Origin: Mycobacterium angelicum
GTDB lineage: Bacteria > Actinomycetota > Actinomycetes > Mycobacteriales > Mycobacteriaceae
Length of the DNA stretch: 64,000 bases
Direction: 5' to 3'
Assembly: GCF_002086155.1 (NCBI RefSeq)
Contig: NZ_MVHE01000004.1
Span: 1 to 64,000, forward strand
A program made the position numbers and the translations under genes. Numbering within the stretch: the stretch's first letter is position 1; each line of letters starts with the position of its first letter. Below the pieces are notes generated by a model that was not told the origin of the DNA, made no database searches, and worked only from the letters and a program-made list of their open reading frames with translations. Below, piece by piece: positions 9,957-18,336 of the stretch.

Positions 9957-11501
9957 CGGCCGTTTGGGCAAGAACGTCGCCGGAATGATGCTCAGCGCCA
10001 TCAGCACGACCGCGACCGCGAACACAACCGCGTAGGCGTGGGAAAGGTCGTGCAGCGCAGCACTGCTCAATGCCGGGTTGACGGGACGTCGTGTCATTTC
10101 CGCGGCCACCTTGTTTGCCGCGGCGATGTTTTCGCTGCGATTCACTTGATTGGTCAGCATCATCGACATCAAGGCGGTTCCGATTGAGCCGCCCACTTGC
10201 TGGTTGACGCTGAGCAGCGTCGAACCGCGGGCGATCTCTCGCGGAGCGAGCGTCTGCATCGCGGCTCCGGAAAGCGGTGTCGTCGTGCACCCCATACCCA
10301 TGCCCACGATCATCAGGCCGGCCATCAGCATCGGTAGGTACGCCGCCTGCGTGGCCATAGCGAAGGTAAAGGTGACCAGGCCAATGACGATCACGGTCAG
10401 ACCAAGCAACACGCACTTGCCCGGACCGCGCCGGTCCATGAAAGCTCCGGCGAATGGGAGGGTCAGCATCGCGCCGAGCCCATTGGGGACCATATGCAGT
10501 CCGGACTGCAACGGCGTCTGGTGCAGCACCTGCTGCAAATAACCCGGCAGCAGCAGGCCCGTGCCGTAGAACGCGATCGCGAATACCAGCAGCGTCACAT
10601 TGGCTTGGGTGAACACAAAATTGCGGAACAGCCGCAGATCGATAAGGGGGTGGTCGACGCGGTACCAGGCATGCAGCACGAACGCGACGATCAAGGCCAG
10701 GCCAATGCCTACCGGGATCAACACATGACGATCGGCCACCGTGCCGCGACCTGGAATGGACGACACGCCGAAGAGCAGTGCGGCCAGGCCGGGCGATAAC
10801 AGTAGTACTCCGACCAGGTCGAACGCCTCGGATGGTGTTGGGCGGTCCTTGGGGAACACAAATGTCGCCATGATCAATGCGGTGAATCCGATCGGCAGGT
10901 TGACCAAAAAGATCCACGGCCAACCGAAGGCGCTGATCAGTAAGCCTCCCAGGGTAGGTCCGCCGAGCGGGCCGAGCAGCATCGGGATGCCCAGGACCGC
11001 CATCATGCGTCCCAGCCGTCTTGGCCCGGCCACCCGAGTCAGGATCATGAAGCCCAGCGGCATCAACATGCCGCCACCTATTCCCTGCACCACCCGAAAG
11101 GCGATGAGCAGCAGAATATTCGGCGCCAACGCGCACAACAGTGAGCCGAGGACAAACGCCAAAACCGAACCCATCCAGATCCGTTTGGTGCCGAATCGAT
11201 CTGCTGCCCAACCGGTTATCGGTATCACCGTCGTCATCGCAAGCATGTAGCCGGTCATGGTCCAGCCGACGACGGCCTGAGTAGAACCGAACTCGACGAT
11301 GAATGTGCGTTGGGCGACGCTGACGACCGTGGTGTCCAGGATCGACATGAACGCGGCCAGCAGGCAAACCCCGGCGACCCGGAGTGTCCCGGCGTCGAGC
11401 TTGTCGGGATAAACGTGTTCGCCGGGGTGTGACTGCCCCGTGCTGGGCACCCCGGTATCTGCTGCTGCGGCTCGCGCCTCATCCATGGCGTTGCTGAGCA
11501 T
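9948..11501 (-). CDS. emrB: EmrB/QacA-type multidrug exporter (MFS, DHA2)
   Basis: A 517-residue major-facilitator protein with about 14 membrane segments, corresponding to Rv0783c. Motif A-like WAADRFGTKRIW follows the second helix, and the family-typical VVGWTMTGYMLAMT and LGPLGGPTLGGLL are present. It is expected to export drugs or lipophilic compounds with proton antiport across the inner membrane. ATG 11501 is taken as start; ATG 11486 (MDEARAAAAD) is equally possible, and neither has a clear ribosome site. The gene runs opposite to the deacetylase-like gene, with about 130 bases of shared upstream DNA. Confidence 0.92.
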   Translation of the reverse strand: MLSNAMDEARAAAADTGVPSTGQSHPGEHVYPDKLDAGTLRVAGVCLLAAFMSILDTTVVSVAQRTFIVEFGSTQAVVGWTMTGYMLAMTTVIPITGWAADRFGTKRIWMGSVLAFVLGSLLCALAPNILLLIAFRVVQGIGGGMLMPLGFMILTRVAGPRRLGRMMAVLGIPMLLGPLGGPTLGGLLISAFGWPWIFLVNLPIGFTALIMATFVFPKDRPTPSEAFDLVGVLLLSPGLAALLFGVSSIPGRGTVADRHVLIPVGIGLALIVAFVLHAWYRVDHPLIDLRLFRNFVFTQANVTLLVFAIAFYGTGLLLPGYLQQVLHQTPLQSGLHMVPNGLGAMLTLPFAGAFMDRRGPGKCVLLGLTVIVIGLVTFTFAMATQAAYLPMLMAGLMIVGMGMGCTTTPLSGAAMQTLAPREIARGSTLLSVNQQVGGSIGTALMSMMLTNQVNRSENIAAANKVAAEMTRRPVNPALSSAALHDLSHAYAVVFAVAVVLMALSIIPATFLPKRPAG

Positions 11502-11634
11502 ATCGGGGCGGGCGACAGCTACCGGCCCAACCCTGCGGACGGCCGCTCTTTGCGCTGGTCAGATGGGCTGGATATACGTCTATTGTCTGCATGTACTTCA
11601 CCGTCCCGAAACCTGGGATCGGCAAACTACAAGC

Positions 11635-12339
11635 GTGTCTGGAAAACTGATCGTTTCGGTATCGAGCATCGGTGTGAACACCCTGGCCGAAGTCGACGCA
11701 TTCTGCGGGGAGATGGATGCCCGCTCGGTACCCGTCTCGTTGTTGGTGTCTCCGCGCCTGCGCGGTGAGTACCGGCTTGACCGGGACGCGCAAACCGTTG
11801 ACTGGCTGGCTGAGCGGCGCGCGGGCGGCGATGCGCTGGTGCTGCACGGGTACGACGAGGCCGCAACCAAGAGGCGGCGTGGCGAGTTCGCGACGTTGCA
11901 CGCCCATGAGGCGAACCTGCGGCTGATGGCCGCCGACCGGATCCTCGAACACCTCGGGCTGCGTACCCGGTTGTTTGCCGCACCGGGCTGGCTGGTTTCG
12001 CCCGGGGTGGTGAAAGCCCTGCCGGGCAACGGCTTTCGCATGCTCGCCGATTTCCACGGGATCACCGATCTGGTCCGCAATTCCACGGTGCGTGCCCGCG
12101 TGCTCGGCATCGGGGAGGGATTTCTGGCCGAGCCGTGGTGGTGCCGGATGGTAGTCATGTCGGCCGAGCGCATCGCCCGGCGCGAGGGGGTGGTGCGGAT
12201 CGCGGTGGCCGCCCATCATCTGCGCAAGCCCGGGCCGCGTCAGGCCATGCTGGATGCCGTCGACCTGGCCTTGATGCACGGCTGCGCGCCGACGGTCTAC
12301 CGGTGGCGGCGGGACAAGGCGATCCTCGACGCCGCCTAA
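11635..12339 (+). CDS. DUF2334-type polysaccharide-deacetylase-like protein (Rv0784-like)
   Basis: A 234-residue protein with a polysaccharide-deacetylase-like fold: an N-terminal strand IVSVSSIGVNT, then VPVSLLVSPRL, the metal-site-like DALVLHGYDEAA, and a C-terminal TRLFAAPGWLVSPGVVKAL. These match the DUF2334/Rv0784 family, whose substrate is not known. GTG 11635 gives MSGKLIVSVS, which fits the start I recall for Rv0784; an extension to ATG 11572 (MGWIYVYC) looks unrelated to the family. There is no signal peptide, so it is probably cytoplasmic. The next gene begins 46 bases downstream. Confidence 0.8.
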   Translation: MSGKLIVSVSSIGVNTLAEVDAFCGEMDARSVPVSLLVSPRLRGEYRLDRDAQTVDWLAERRAGGDALVLHGYDEAATKRRRGEFATLHAHEANLRLMAADRILEHLGLRTRLFAAPGWLVSPGVVKALPGNGFRMLADFHGITDLVRNSTVRARVLGIGEGFLAEPWWCRMVVMSAERIARREGVVRIAVAAHHLRKPGPRQAMLDAVDLALMHGCAPTVYRWRRDKAILDAA

Positions 12340-12371
12340 AACCTTGCGGCAGGCGAGGTAACCGCTACCAC

Positions 12372-12377
12372 TACCCT
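12372..12377 (+). promoter_or_regulatory. -10 hexamer TACCCT before the flavin dehydrogenase
   Basis: TACCCT is followed by eight bases and ATG 12386, with no Shine-Dalgarno sequence. This fits a leaderless mRNA. Confidence 0.35.
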
Positions 12378-12385
12378 GTACCGAC

Positions 12386-14056
12386 ATGAGCGATTCTGCT
12401 GTGCCGGACGGGTTCACCGCCGACGCGATTATCGTCGGCGCCGGCCTTTCGGGCCTGGTAGCCGCCTGTGAACTAGTGGACCGCGGCTTGCGGGTGCTGA
12501 TCGTGGACCAGGAGAACAGCGCCAATCTGGGCGGCCAGGCCTACTGGTCCTTTGGCGGGCTGTTCTTCGTGGACAGCCCCGAGCAGCGCCGGCTGGGCAT
12601 CCGTGACAGCCATGAACTCGCCCTGCAGGACTGGCTGGGGACAGCGGCTTTCGATCGTCCAGAGGATTACTGGCCTGAGCAATGGGCACATGCCTACGTC
12701 GATTTCGCGGCGGGGGAGAAGCGCAGCTGGCTGCGTGCGCGCGGGCTGAAGATCTTCCCGTTGGTGGGCTGGGCTGAGCGCGGCGGTTACGACGCACAGG
12801 GACACGGCAACTCCGTGCCGAGATTTCACATCACCTGGGGTACCGGGCCGGCACTGGTCGAGATCTTCGCTCGCCGGCTGCACAACCGGCCCAACGTGCG
12901 GTTCGCCCACCGCCACCAGGTCGACAAGCTGATCGTCGAGGGTGATGCGGTGACGGGAGTTCGGGGCACCGTGCTGGAACCCTCAGACGAGCCGCGCGGT
13001 GCGCCGTCGTCACGAAAAGCATTGGCAAAATTCGAGTTTCGCGCCTCGGCCGTGCTCGTCACCAGCGGCGGCATCGGCGGCAATCACGATCTGGTGCGCA
13101 AGAACTGGCCGAAGCGGATGGGCCGCGTCCCAAGGCAATTGCTCAGCGGGGTCCCGGCGCACGTCGACGGCAGGATGATCGGCATCTCGCAACGGGCCGG
13201 CGCACGGGTGATCAACCCCGACCGGATGTGGCATTACACCGAAGGCATCACCAACTACGACCCCATCTGGCCGCTGCACGGCATCCGGATCATTCCGGGC
13301 CCGTCGTCGCTGTGGCTGGATGCCGCGGGCAATCGGTTGCCGGTTCCGCTGTATCCCGGCTTCGACACCTTGGGAACGCTGGAACACATCACCCAGTCCG
13401 GGTACGACTACACCTGGTTTGTGTTGAACGCCAAGATCATTGAGAAGGAATTCGCGCTGTCCGGCCAGGAGCAGAATCCCGACTTGACCGGCCAGAGCCT
13501 GCGCGAACTGGTGAGCTCGCGGCTGCGGTCGGGGCCGCCGGGGCCGGTTCAGGCCTTCATCGACAAGGGTGTGGACTTCGTCAGCGCGCACACCTTGAGT
13601 GAGTTGGTGGACGGCATGAACGAGCTGCCCGACGTGGTTCCGCTGGATTACGACACCGTGGAGGCCGCCGTCACCGCCCGGGATCGTGAAGTGGTCAACA
13701 AGTTCAGCAAGGATGGCCAGATCACCGCGATTCGGGCCGCCCGCGGCTATCTGGGCGACCGGCTCGGCCGGGTGGTGGCGCCGCACCGGCTGGTCGATCC
13801 GAAGGCCGGACCACTGATCGCCGTCAAGCTGCACATCATCACCCGGAAAACGTTGGGCGGCATCGAAACCGACCTCGACGGACGAGTGCTCAAGTCCGAC
13901 GGGACGCCGCTGAGCGGCCTGTACGCCGCCGGCGAGGTGGCCGGTTTCGGTGGCGGCGGCGTACACGGTTACCGGGCCCTGGAGGGCACCTTCCTGGGTG
14001 GCTGCATCTTCTCCGGCCGCGCCGCCGGCCGCGGCGCCGCCGACGACATTTCCTAG
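12386..14056 (+). CDS. FAD-binding dehydrogenase (fumarate reductase/KstD-like, Rv0785-like)
   Basis: A 556-residue flavoprotein. The N-terminal dinucleotide motif reads IIVGAGLSGLVAACELVDRG, and a second FAD contact near the C terminus is GLYAAGEVAGFGGGGVHGYRALEGTFLGG, as in the fumarate reductase/succinate dehydrogenase flavoprotein and 3-ketosteroid dehydrogenase superfamily. It corresponds to Rv0785. Such proteins remove or add hydride at activated carbon-carbon bonds, but this member's substrate is unknown to me. No signal peptide is seen. The convergent metallo-hydrolase gene ends 22 bases beyond it. Confidence 0.88.
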   Translation: MSDSAVPDGFTADAIIVGAGLSGLVAACELVDRGLRVLIVDQENSANLGGQAYWSFGGLFFVDSPEQRRLGIRDSHELALQDWLGTAAFDRPEDYWPEQWAHAYVDFAAGEKRSWLRARGLKIFPLVGWAERGGYDAQGHGNSVPRFHITWGTGPALVEIFARRLHNRPNVRFAHRHQVDKLIVEGDAVTGVRGTVLEPSDEPRGAPSSRKALAKFEFRASAVLVTSGGIGGNHDLVRKNWPKRMGRVPRQLLSGVPAHVDGRMIGISQRAGARVINPDRMWHYTEGITNYDPIWPLHGIRIIPGPSSLWLDAAGNRLPVPLYPGFDTLGTLEHITQSGYDYTWFVLNAKIIEKEFALSGQEQNPDLTGQSLRELVSSRLRSGPPGPVQAFIDKGVDFVSAHTLSELVDGMNELPDVVPLDYDTVEAAVTARDREVVNKFSKDGQITAIRAARGYLGDRLGRVVAPHRLVDPKAGPLIAVKLHIITRKTLGGIETDLDGRVLKSDGTPLSGLYAAGEVAGFGGGGVHGYRALEGTFLGGCIFSGRAAGRGAADDIS

Positions 14057-14078
14057 CTCGCGGCAGGTACGCGGCGGC

Positions 14079-14717
14079 TCAGAAGGTGACTGCGGTCTCC
14101 TCGGGCAGCACCTGGAAATCGGCGTCGGTCATCTCGGTGAACCGGCTGTAATAGATGCCCCGGGCATCCGGGGCGACGACGCCTTGGTGAATGGGCACCG
14201 CGCGGGCCGGGGCGACGGCCCGCAGGTAGTCGATCGCCTCGGAGATCCGCATCCACGGCGCGGCCGCCGGATTGGCCAACACGTCCACCGGTTCGTCGGG
14301 CACGAACAATGCGTCACCGGGATGCATCAGCCGGGCACGGTGCTCGCCGTCGTCCACCAAGTACGAAAGGTTTTCTATCACAGGGATTTCCGGATGGATC
14401 ACGGCGTGCCGGCCACCGACCGCGCGGATGGTCACGTCGCCCACCGGCAGCTCATCGCCGACGTGCACTTCCTGGCATGGCTCGCCGAGTTGCGCCGCGG
14501 TTTGCGAATCGGCGTACAGCACGGCACCGGGGTTGCCGTCCAGCAGCGCGGGTAGCCGTGCGACGTCGACATGGTCGGGGTGCTGGTGGGTGATCAGGAT
14601 TGCGGACAGCCCGGTGATGCCTTCGAAGCCGTGCGCAAACGTACCCGGATCGAAGAGCACCTTGGTTGCACCGAACTCGGCGAGCAGGCAGGAATGACCG
14701 AAATGCGTCAGTTGCAT
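14079..14717 (-). CDS. Metallo-beta-lactamase-fold metal-dependent hydrolase (Rv0786c-like)
   Basis: A 212-residue protein of the UPF0173/MBL-fold family. It begins MQLTHFGHSCLL and has the metal-binding THQHPDHVD motif, with later His residues in GGRHAVIH, MHPGDALF and IHQGVV. It is probably a cytoplasmic zinc or manganese hydrolase with an unknown phosphoester or lactone substrate. Position and size match Rv0786c. It runs opposite to the exported protein gene; their start codons lie 35 bases apart, so their promoters must overlap. Confidence 0.85.
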   Translation of the reverse strand: MQLTHFGHSCLLAEFGATKVLFDPGTFAHGFEGITGLSAILITHQHPDHVDVARLPALLDGNPGAVLYADSQTAAQLGEPCQEVHVGDELPVGDVTIRAVGGRHAVIHPEIPVIENLSYLVDDGEHRARLMHPGDALFVPDEPVDVLANPAAAPWMRISEAIDYLRAVAPARAVPIHQGVVAPDARGIYYSRFTEMTDADFQVLPEETAVTF

Positions 14718-14752
14718 GTTTACGATTGTGCACTGATGAGGCCCGGAATGAG

Positions 14753-15427
14753 ATGGTGCACATGCGGGTGATGCTGGCGGCGATGTTGGTCGCCGGCAGC
14801 TTGGTGGTCACGCTGCTGGTGGTGCCGCCCGTGCACGCGGAGCCCGAAACGTGCCCACCGGTGTGCGACCAGATTCCCGGCAGCGCATGGATGCATAAGC
14901 AGGCGATCCCACTGGATTCGGTGTACGGCTGGCCCGCACTGGCCGGAGCGGCCGTCGCGACAACCGGGACTACGCCCCGGTTCCGCTTCGAGGAAGTGTG
15001 TGGCACGCCGGCCTTTCCACAGGACAGCCGCATCTCCGCGGTGGCCGGGCGGGTGACGGCGGCGCGCCCCGACGGCCAGTGGCAGCTGCAGGCCCAGATT
15101 CTGCACTGGCGTGGCGACACCGCCCGCGGGGGCGCGATCGCGGCCGGAGTGTTCGGCGCGGCCGTAGCCGCACTGCGCGCCTGCCAGCTGGGGGCACCGG
15201 CGCAATCGCCGTCGGTCACCGACGACGAACCGACGCGGATGGCCGCGGTGATCAGCGGGCCGGTCGTGGTGCATACCTATCTTGTCGCGCACGTATCCAG
15301 CAGCACGCTCAGCGAACTCACGCTGTGGTCGTCCGCGCCGGTGGTGCAGTGGCCGGTAATCTCCGACAGCGCGGTCCTGGACGCCATGACCAGCCCGCTG
15401 TGCGCGGCCTACATCGGTTCATGCTGA
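14753..15427 (+). CDS. Exported conserved protein (Rv0787 region)
   Basis: A 224-residue protein with an N-terminal signal peptide: basic MVHMR, hydrophobic MLAAMLVAGSLVVTLLVV, and a probable cleavage after VHA near residue 29. The mature part starts EPETCPPVC and contains several cysteines (CPPVC, VCGTPAF, ACQLG, the terminal GSC), so disulfides outside the membrane are likely. I recognise no catalytic motif. It lies where Rv0787 is in H37Rv. ATG 14762 is an alternative start. Function unknown. Confidence 0.75.
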   Translation: MVHMRVMLAAMLVAGSLVVTLLVVPPVHAEPETCPPVCDQIPGSAWMHKQAIPLDSVYGWPALAGAAVATTGTTPRFRFEEVCGTPAFPQDSRISAVAGRVTAARPDGQWQLQAQILHWRGDTARGGAIAAGVFGAAVAALRACQLGAPAQSPSVTDDEPTRMAAVISGPVVVHTYLVAHVSSSTLSELTLWSSAPVVQWPVISDSAVLDAMTSPLCAAYIGSC

Positions 15428-15484
15428 AGGACTGCGCGGCAGGAAATCGGCTCTGGCACTGTATTTCTGCTGTAGGTTCGGCCA

Positions 15485-16237
15485 ATGGTCACAGTCGACG
15501 TTCTCTATAGCGGAGCCATGCACGCCTGGCCGGAGCTGAGGGAGAACGTGTTGCGGGCCGAAGCCGAAGGTTTCGGAACCGCATGGGTTTACGACCACAT
15601 GTCGGGCTCGGTTTTGTCGAGTAGCCGTATGCTGGAATGCTTTACGCTCGCCGGCGCGTTGGCGGCGGCCACCTCCACGATCGGCATCGGCACGCTGGTG
15701 GTCAACGCGGCTAACCGGACGGCGGGCATGACGGCGGTTGCCGCCGCCTCGGTGCAAGAGATCAGCGGGGGACGTTTCATATTCGGCCTGGGCGCCGGCG
15801 CCGCCCCGGGCAGCCGCTGGGCGCAAGAACACGAGGTGCTCGGCATTCCGCTGCACGATTCGATGCGAGATCGGCACGCGCACCTCGTCAGCATTCTCGA
15901 CCTGTGCGACGTGCTGTGGGACCCGAACCGAGACGCGAAGTGGAACGGCTTTCCACTACCGTCGCCGCGCCCCCCGGTGTTGCTGGGAGTCAACAGCGTT
16001 GCACTGGCCAAGCTGGCCGGTGAGCGGTGCCAGGCCGTCAATGTCCGGCTCGAACACCCTCGAATCGAGGAGTTCTTCCAGGCCGCACGCGACGCGCGAG
16101 CGCAGTCCGCGAACCCGGCGGCGCCGCTTGATCTCAGCGCGTGGACCGACCTCAGCGAGGCTTCGCTGGATTCTCGCGGGGAAGCGCAGCGGCGAATCGA
16201 CGAGCTTGGCGGTCACCGGTTAATTCTGGCCGGCTGA
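15485..16237 (+). CDS. Luciferase-like (LLM) flavin/F420-dependent oxidoreductase
   Basis: A 250-residue protein with the bacterial-luciferase TIM-barrel pattern: EAEGFGTAWVYDH, then STIGIGTLVVNAANRT, then SGGRFIFGLGAGAAPG. It is shorter than the usual 280-340 residues, lacking much of the insertion region, but it ends naturally at RRIDELGGHRLILAG. Mycobacterial members often use F420, some FMN; the cofactor cannot be decided here. I recall no such gene in H37Rv between Rv0787 and purS. It lies directly before two pterin-synthase-like genes and may belong to the same inserted cluster. Confidence 0.78.
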   Translation: MVTVDVLYSGAMHAWPELRENVLRAEAEGFGTAWVYDHMSGSVLSSSRMLECFTLAGALAAATSTIGIGTLVVNAANRTAGMTAVAAASVQEISGGRFIFGLGAGAAPGSRWAQEHEVLGIPLHDSMRDRHAHLVSILDLCDVLWDPNRDAKWNGFPLPSPRPPVLLGVNSVALAKLAGERCQAVNVRLEHPRIEEFFQAARDARAQSANPAAPLDLSAWTDLSEASLDSRGEAQRRIDELGGHRLILAG

Positions 16238-16290
16238 TAGGTCTTGGCCGGGCATGGCCAGGGATCTAACATTCATTAGGCGAAACCGGT

Positions 16291-16320
16291 AACAGCCCGC
16301 GGTATCCGGGTACGGCTGTT
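16291..16320. promoter_or_regulatory. Inverted repeat in the leader of the pterin-synthase-like pair
   Basis: AACAGCC (16291-16297) and GGCTGTT (16314-16320) are perfectly complementary across a 16-base GC-rich loop. The repeat ends 21 bases before ATG 16342, just ahead of the GGAGGTGGAG ribosome site. It could be an operator, or an mRNA hairpin that affects access to the ribosome site. Confidence 0.35.
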
Positions 16321-16341
16321 GGCCCCGGAGGTGGAGAACCT

Positions 16342-16782
16342 ATGACACGCACGATCGAGAAGACGTTTCGATTTGATGCCGGCCACCGATCCCTGGGTTT
16401 CGACTATAAGAAAGAAGAAACGATCCACGGCCACACCTGGGAGTTAAAGCTCATTCTCGAGTCGGAGCTAGAGCTCGATGGGATGAGGACCGTGTTCGAT
16501 ACCAATGAACTTGCTGTGGTCGTGCGGCCCATTATCGACTCCTTGGACCACTCCTTCATCATTTGGACCGAAGATCCGATATTCGATGAGTTTGTGAAGC
16601 TCTGTGAGCTCGCAGACGTGGCCGACAAGGTCTATCCCGTCGACTTCAACCCCACCATCGAGGGTCTTGTGCAGCACATATACGAGCAGGTGAGCGGCAA
16701 GCTGCAGGTCGACGGCTGCGTGCTCAGGCGCGCGGAACTTCGTTGCGCATCCACTCTCAACGCCAGCTATGGCATTAACTAA
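16342..16782 (+). CDS. 6-pyruvoyl-tetrahydropterin synthase/QueD-like protein without the catalytic Cys
   Basis: A 146-residue member of the PTPS/QueD (T-fold) family. Zinc ligands are in place at His15 (FDAGHR) and His29/His31 (IHGHTWEL), and SLDHSF and the C-terminal RRAELRCAST match the other active-site strands. The catalytic Cys, normally four residues before HGH, is replaced by Glu25. It may therefore be inactive, have a changed reaction, or act as a partner subunit of the following paralogue. A strong GGAGGTGGAG ribosome site precedes it. Codon use is visibly richer in A and T than in neighbouring genes (TTA, CTA, AAA), hinting at horizontal transfer. Confidence 0.82.
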   Translation: MTRTIEKTFRFDAGHRSLGFDYKKEETIHGHTWELKLILESELELDGMRTVFDTNELAVVVRPIIDSLDHSFIIWTEDPIFDEFVKLCELADVADKVYPVDFNPTIEGLVQHIYEQVSGKLQVDGCVLRRAELRCASTLNASYGIN

Positions 16783-16821
16783 GCGAAGTCAGTCCTAACC
16801 GAATACATCCAGGGAGCAGGT

Positions 16822-17313
16822 ATGGCCTACACCATCAAGCAGACTATTCGCCTCGAAATGGGTCATCGGACATGGACGCACGACATGCGGACCAGCCGGG
16901 GCGGAAGTGAGCTTTTTACCCCGGAATTGGTGGCTAACAAATGCGCCAACCTGCACGGCCACACGATATTCGTATCGGTGACCCTTACCGGTGACACTCT
17001 TGACGACCAGTACTTCCTCTTGGATACCGACCTGTTGGACAACGCATTTCGGCCCATTCTGGACGAAGTGGACCACGCATTCGTCGTCGATAAGAACGAC
17101 CCGCTCTATGAGGACATCGCTGCGATCACCCGAAAAGGTGGACTGAAGCTGTGCACGGTCGACTTTTCACCGACTTTTGAGGCGCTGGTGCGCCACTTCT
17201 ACGACCGCCTCCAGGCGGTCATCGAGGAGAAGGGTCTGTCCGACCAGCTGCGGATCAAAGAGATGAAAGTTCTTGGTGAACAGACGGTTGAGGCCACCTA
17301 CTCGGGTGCGTAA
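16822..17313 (+). CDS. 6-pyruvoyl-tetrahydropterin synthase/QueD-like protein with the catalytic Cys
   Basis: A 163-residue paralogue of the preceding protein, 39 bases downstream with its own GGGAGCAGG ribosome site. His15 (LEMGHR), Cys41 and the His pair 45/47 (KCANLHGHT) reproduce the zinc and catalytic residues of PTPS/QueD, and EVDHAFV and the C-terminal GEQTVEATY complete the site. An insert of about 15 residues (TSRGGSELFTPELV) before the Cys is longer than in E. coli QueD. Such enzymes act on dihydroneopterin triphosphate from GTP. No GTP cyclohydrolase, queE or queC gene is in the window, so the product is unknown. A fast turn to purS follows. Confidence 0.85.
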   Translation: MAYTIKQTIRLEMGHRTWTHDMRTSRGGSELFTPELVANKCANLHGHTIFVSVTLTGDTLDDQYFLLDTDLLDNAFRPILDEVDHAFVVDKNDPLYEDIAAITRKGGLKLCTVDFSPTFEALVRHFYDRLQAVIEEKGLSDQLRIKEMKVLGEQTVEATYSGA

Positions 17314-17396
17314 GGGCGAGTAGCGCGCGCTGCGGCAACGGGCCGCCGGTAGAGTTGGCGTCGATCTTCGACCGTTATGCCCTGAGGAGGACGCCG

Positions 17397-17636
17397 GTGG
17401 CCCGGGTGGTCGTGCATGTGATGCCCAAAGCGGAGATTCTGGACCCGCAGGGTCAGGCGATCGTCGGTGCGCTCGGGCGCCTCGGCCATCCTGGGATCTC
17501 AGATGTCCGCCAGGGCAAAAGGTTTGAGCTGGACGTCGATGACACGGTGGACGATTCCACCCTCGCCGAGATCGCCGAGTCGCTGCTGGCGAACACGGTG
17601 ATCGAGGACTGGACCATCAGCCGGGACGCTCAGTGA
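17397..17636 (+). CDS. purS: FGAM synthase subunit PurS
   Basis: A 79-residue protein starting [20 protein letters not shown] at GTG 17397, seven bases after a GAGGAGG ribosome site. It contains [11 protein letters not shown] and [10 protein letters not shown], typical of PurS. The PurS dimer bridges the glutaminase PurQ and the synthetase PurL, passing ammonia in the conversion of FGAR to FGAM. The stop overlaps the purQ start by four bases. It matches Rv0787A in size. Confidence 0.95.
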   Translation: MARVVVHVMPKAEILDPQGQAIVGALGRLGHPGISDVRQGKRFELDVDDTVDDSTLAEIAESLLANTVIEDWTISRDAQ

Positions 17637-18307
17637 CGACACGCATCGGGGTCATCACGTTCCCGGGCACGCTTGACGATGTGGACGCCGCACGCGCGGC
17701 GCGGCTGGTCGGCGCTGAGGCGGTCAGCCTGTGGCACGCCGACGCCGATCTCAAAGGCGTGGACGCCGTGGTGGTGCCCGGCGGCTTTTCCTACGGTGAC
17801 TACCTGCGCGCGGGTGCGATCGCCAGATTCGCCCCGGTGATGGGTGAAGTTGTCGCCGCGGCCGGCCGCGGGATGCCGGTGTTGGGAATTTGCAACGGAT
17901 TTCAGGTGCTATGTGAGGCCGGGCTGCTCCCTGGGGCGCTGACCCGAAATGTGGGGCTGCACTTCGTCTGTCGCGACGTGTGGTTGCGGGTGGCGTCGAC
18001 GTCGACCGCCTGGACGTCACGTTTTGAGCCGGACGCGGACCTGCTGGTACCGCTGAAGTCGGGTGAGGGCCGTTATGTGGCGTCGCAGCAGGTGCTCGAC
18101 GAACTGGAAGGCGAGGGCCGAGTGGTGTTCCGCTACCACGAAAACCTCAACGGCTCGCTGCGCGACATCGCCGGGATCAGCTCAGCAAATGGCCGGGTCG
18201 TCGGCCTGATGCCACACCCCGAACATGCCATCGAGGCGCTCACCGGGCCGTCCGAGGACGGCCTCGGCCTGTTTTACTCGGCACTCGACGCCGTGCTGGC
18301 CGCCTAA
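17633..18307 (+). CDS. purQ: FGAM synthase glutaminase subunit PurQ
   Basis: A 224-residue class I glutamine amidotransferase. The nucleophile Cys is in [12 protein letters not shown], and the His-Glu pair is in [10 protein letters not shown] near the C terminus. [11 protein letters not shown] at the N terminus and [15 protein letters not shown] are PurQ signatures. It supplies ammonia from glutamine to PurL through PurS. GTG 17633 overlaps the purS stop. purL itself lies 21 kb away in this window, as in H37Rv. Confidence 0.97.
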   Translation: MTTRIGVITFPGTLDDVDAARAARLVGAEAVSLWHADADLKGVDAVVVPGGFSYGDYLRAGAIARFAPVMGEVVAAAGRGMPVLGICNGFQVLCEAGLLPGALTRNVGLHFVCRDVWLRVASTSTAWTSRFEPDADLLVPLKSGEGRYVASQQVLDELEGEGRVVFRYHENLNGSLRDIAGISSANGRVVGLMPHPEHAIEALTGPSEDGLGLFYSALDAVLAA

Positions 18308-18336
18308 TGGCTCGTCGAACTTCACGCGCGCCGCTG

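Noticed and set aside
8014..11367. A continuous 1117-codon frame that would fuse an upstream protein to the PPE protein.
   Set aside because: The upstream part is the EmrB exporter read in the wrong frame; the PPE protein has its own ATG at 9804 with a ribosome site.
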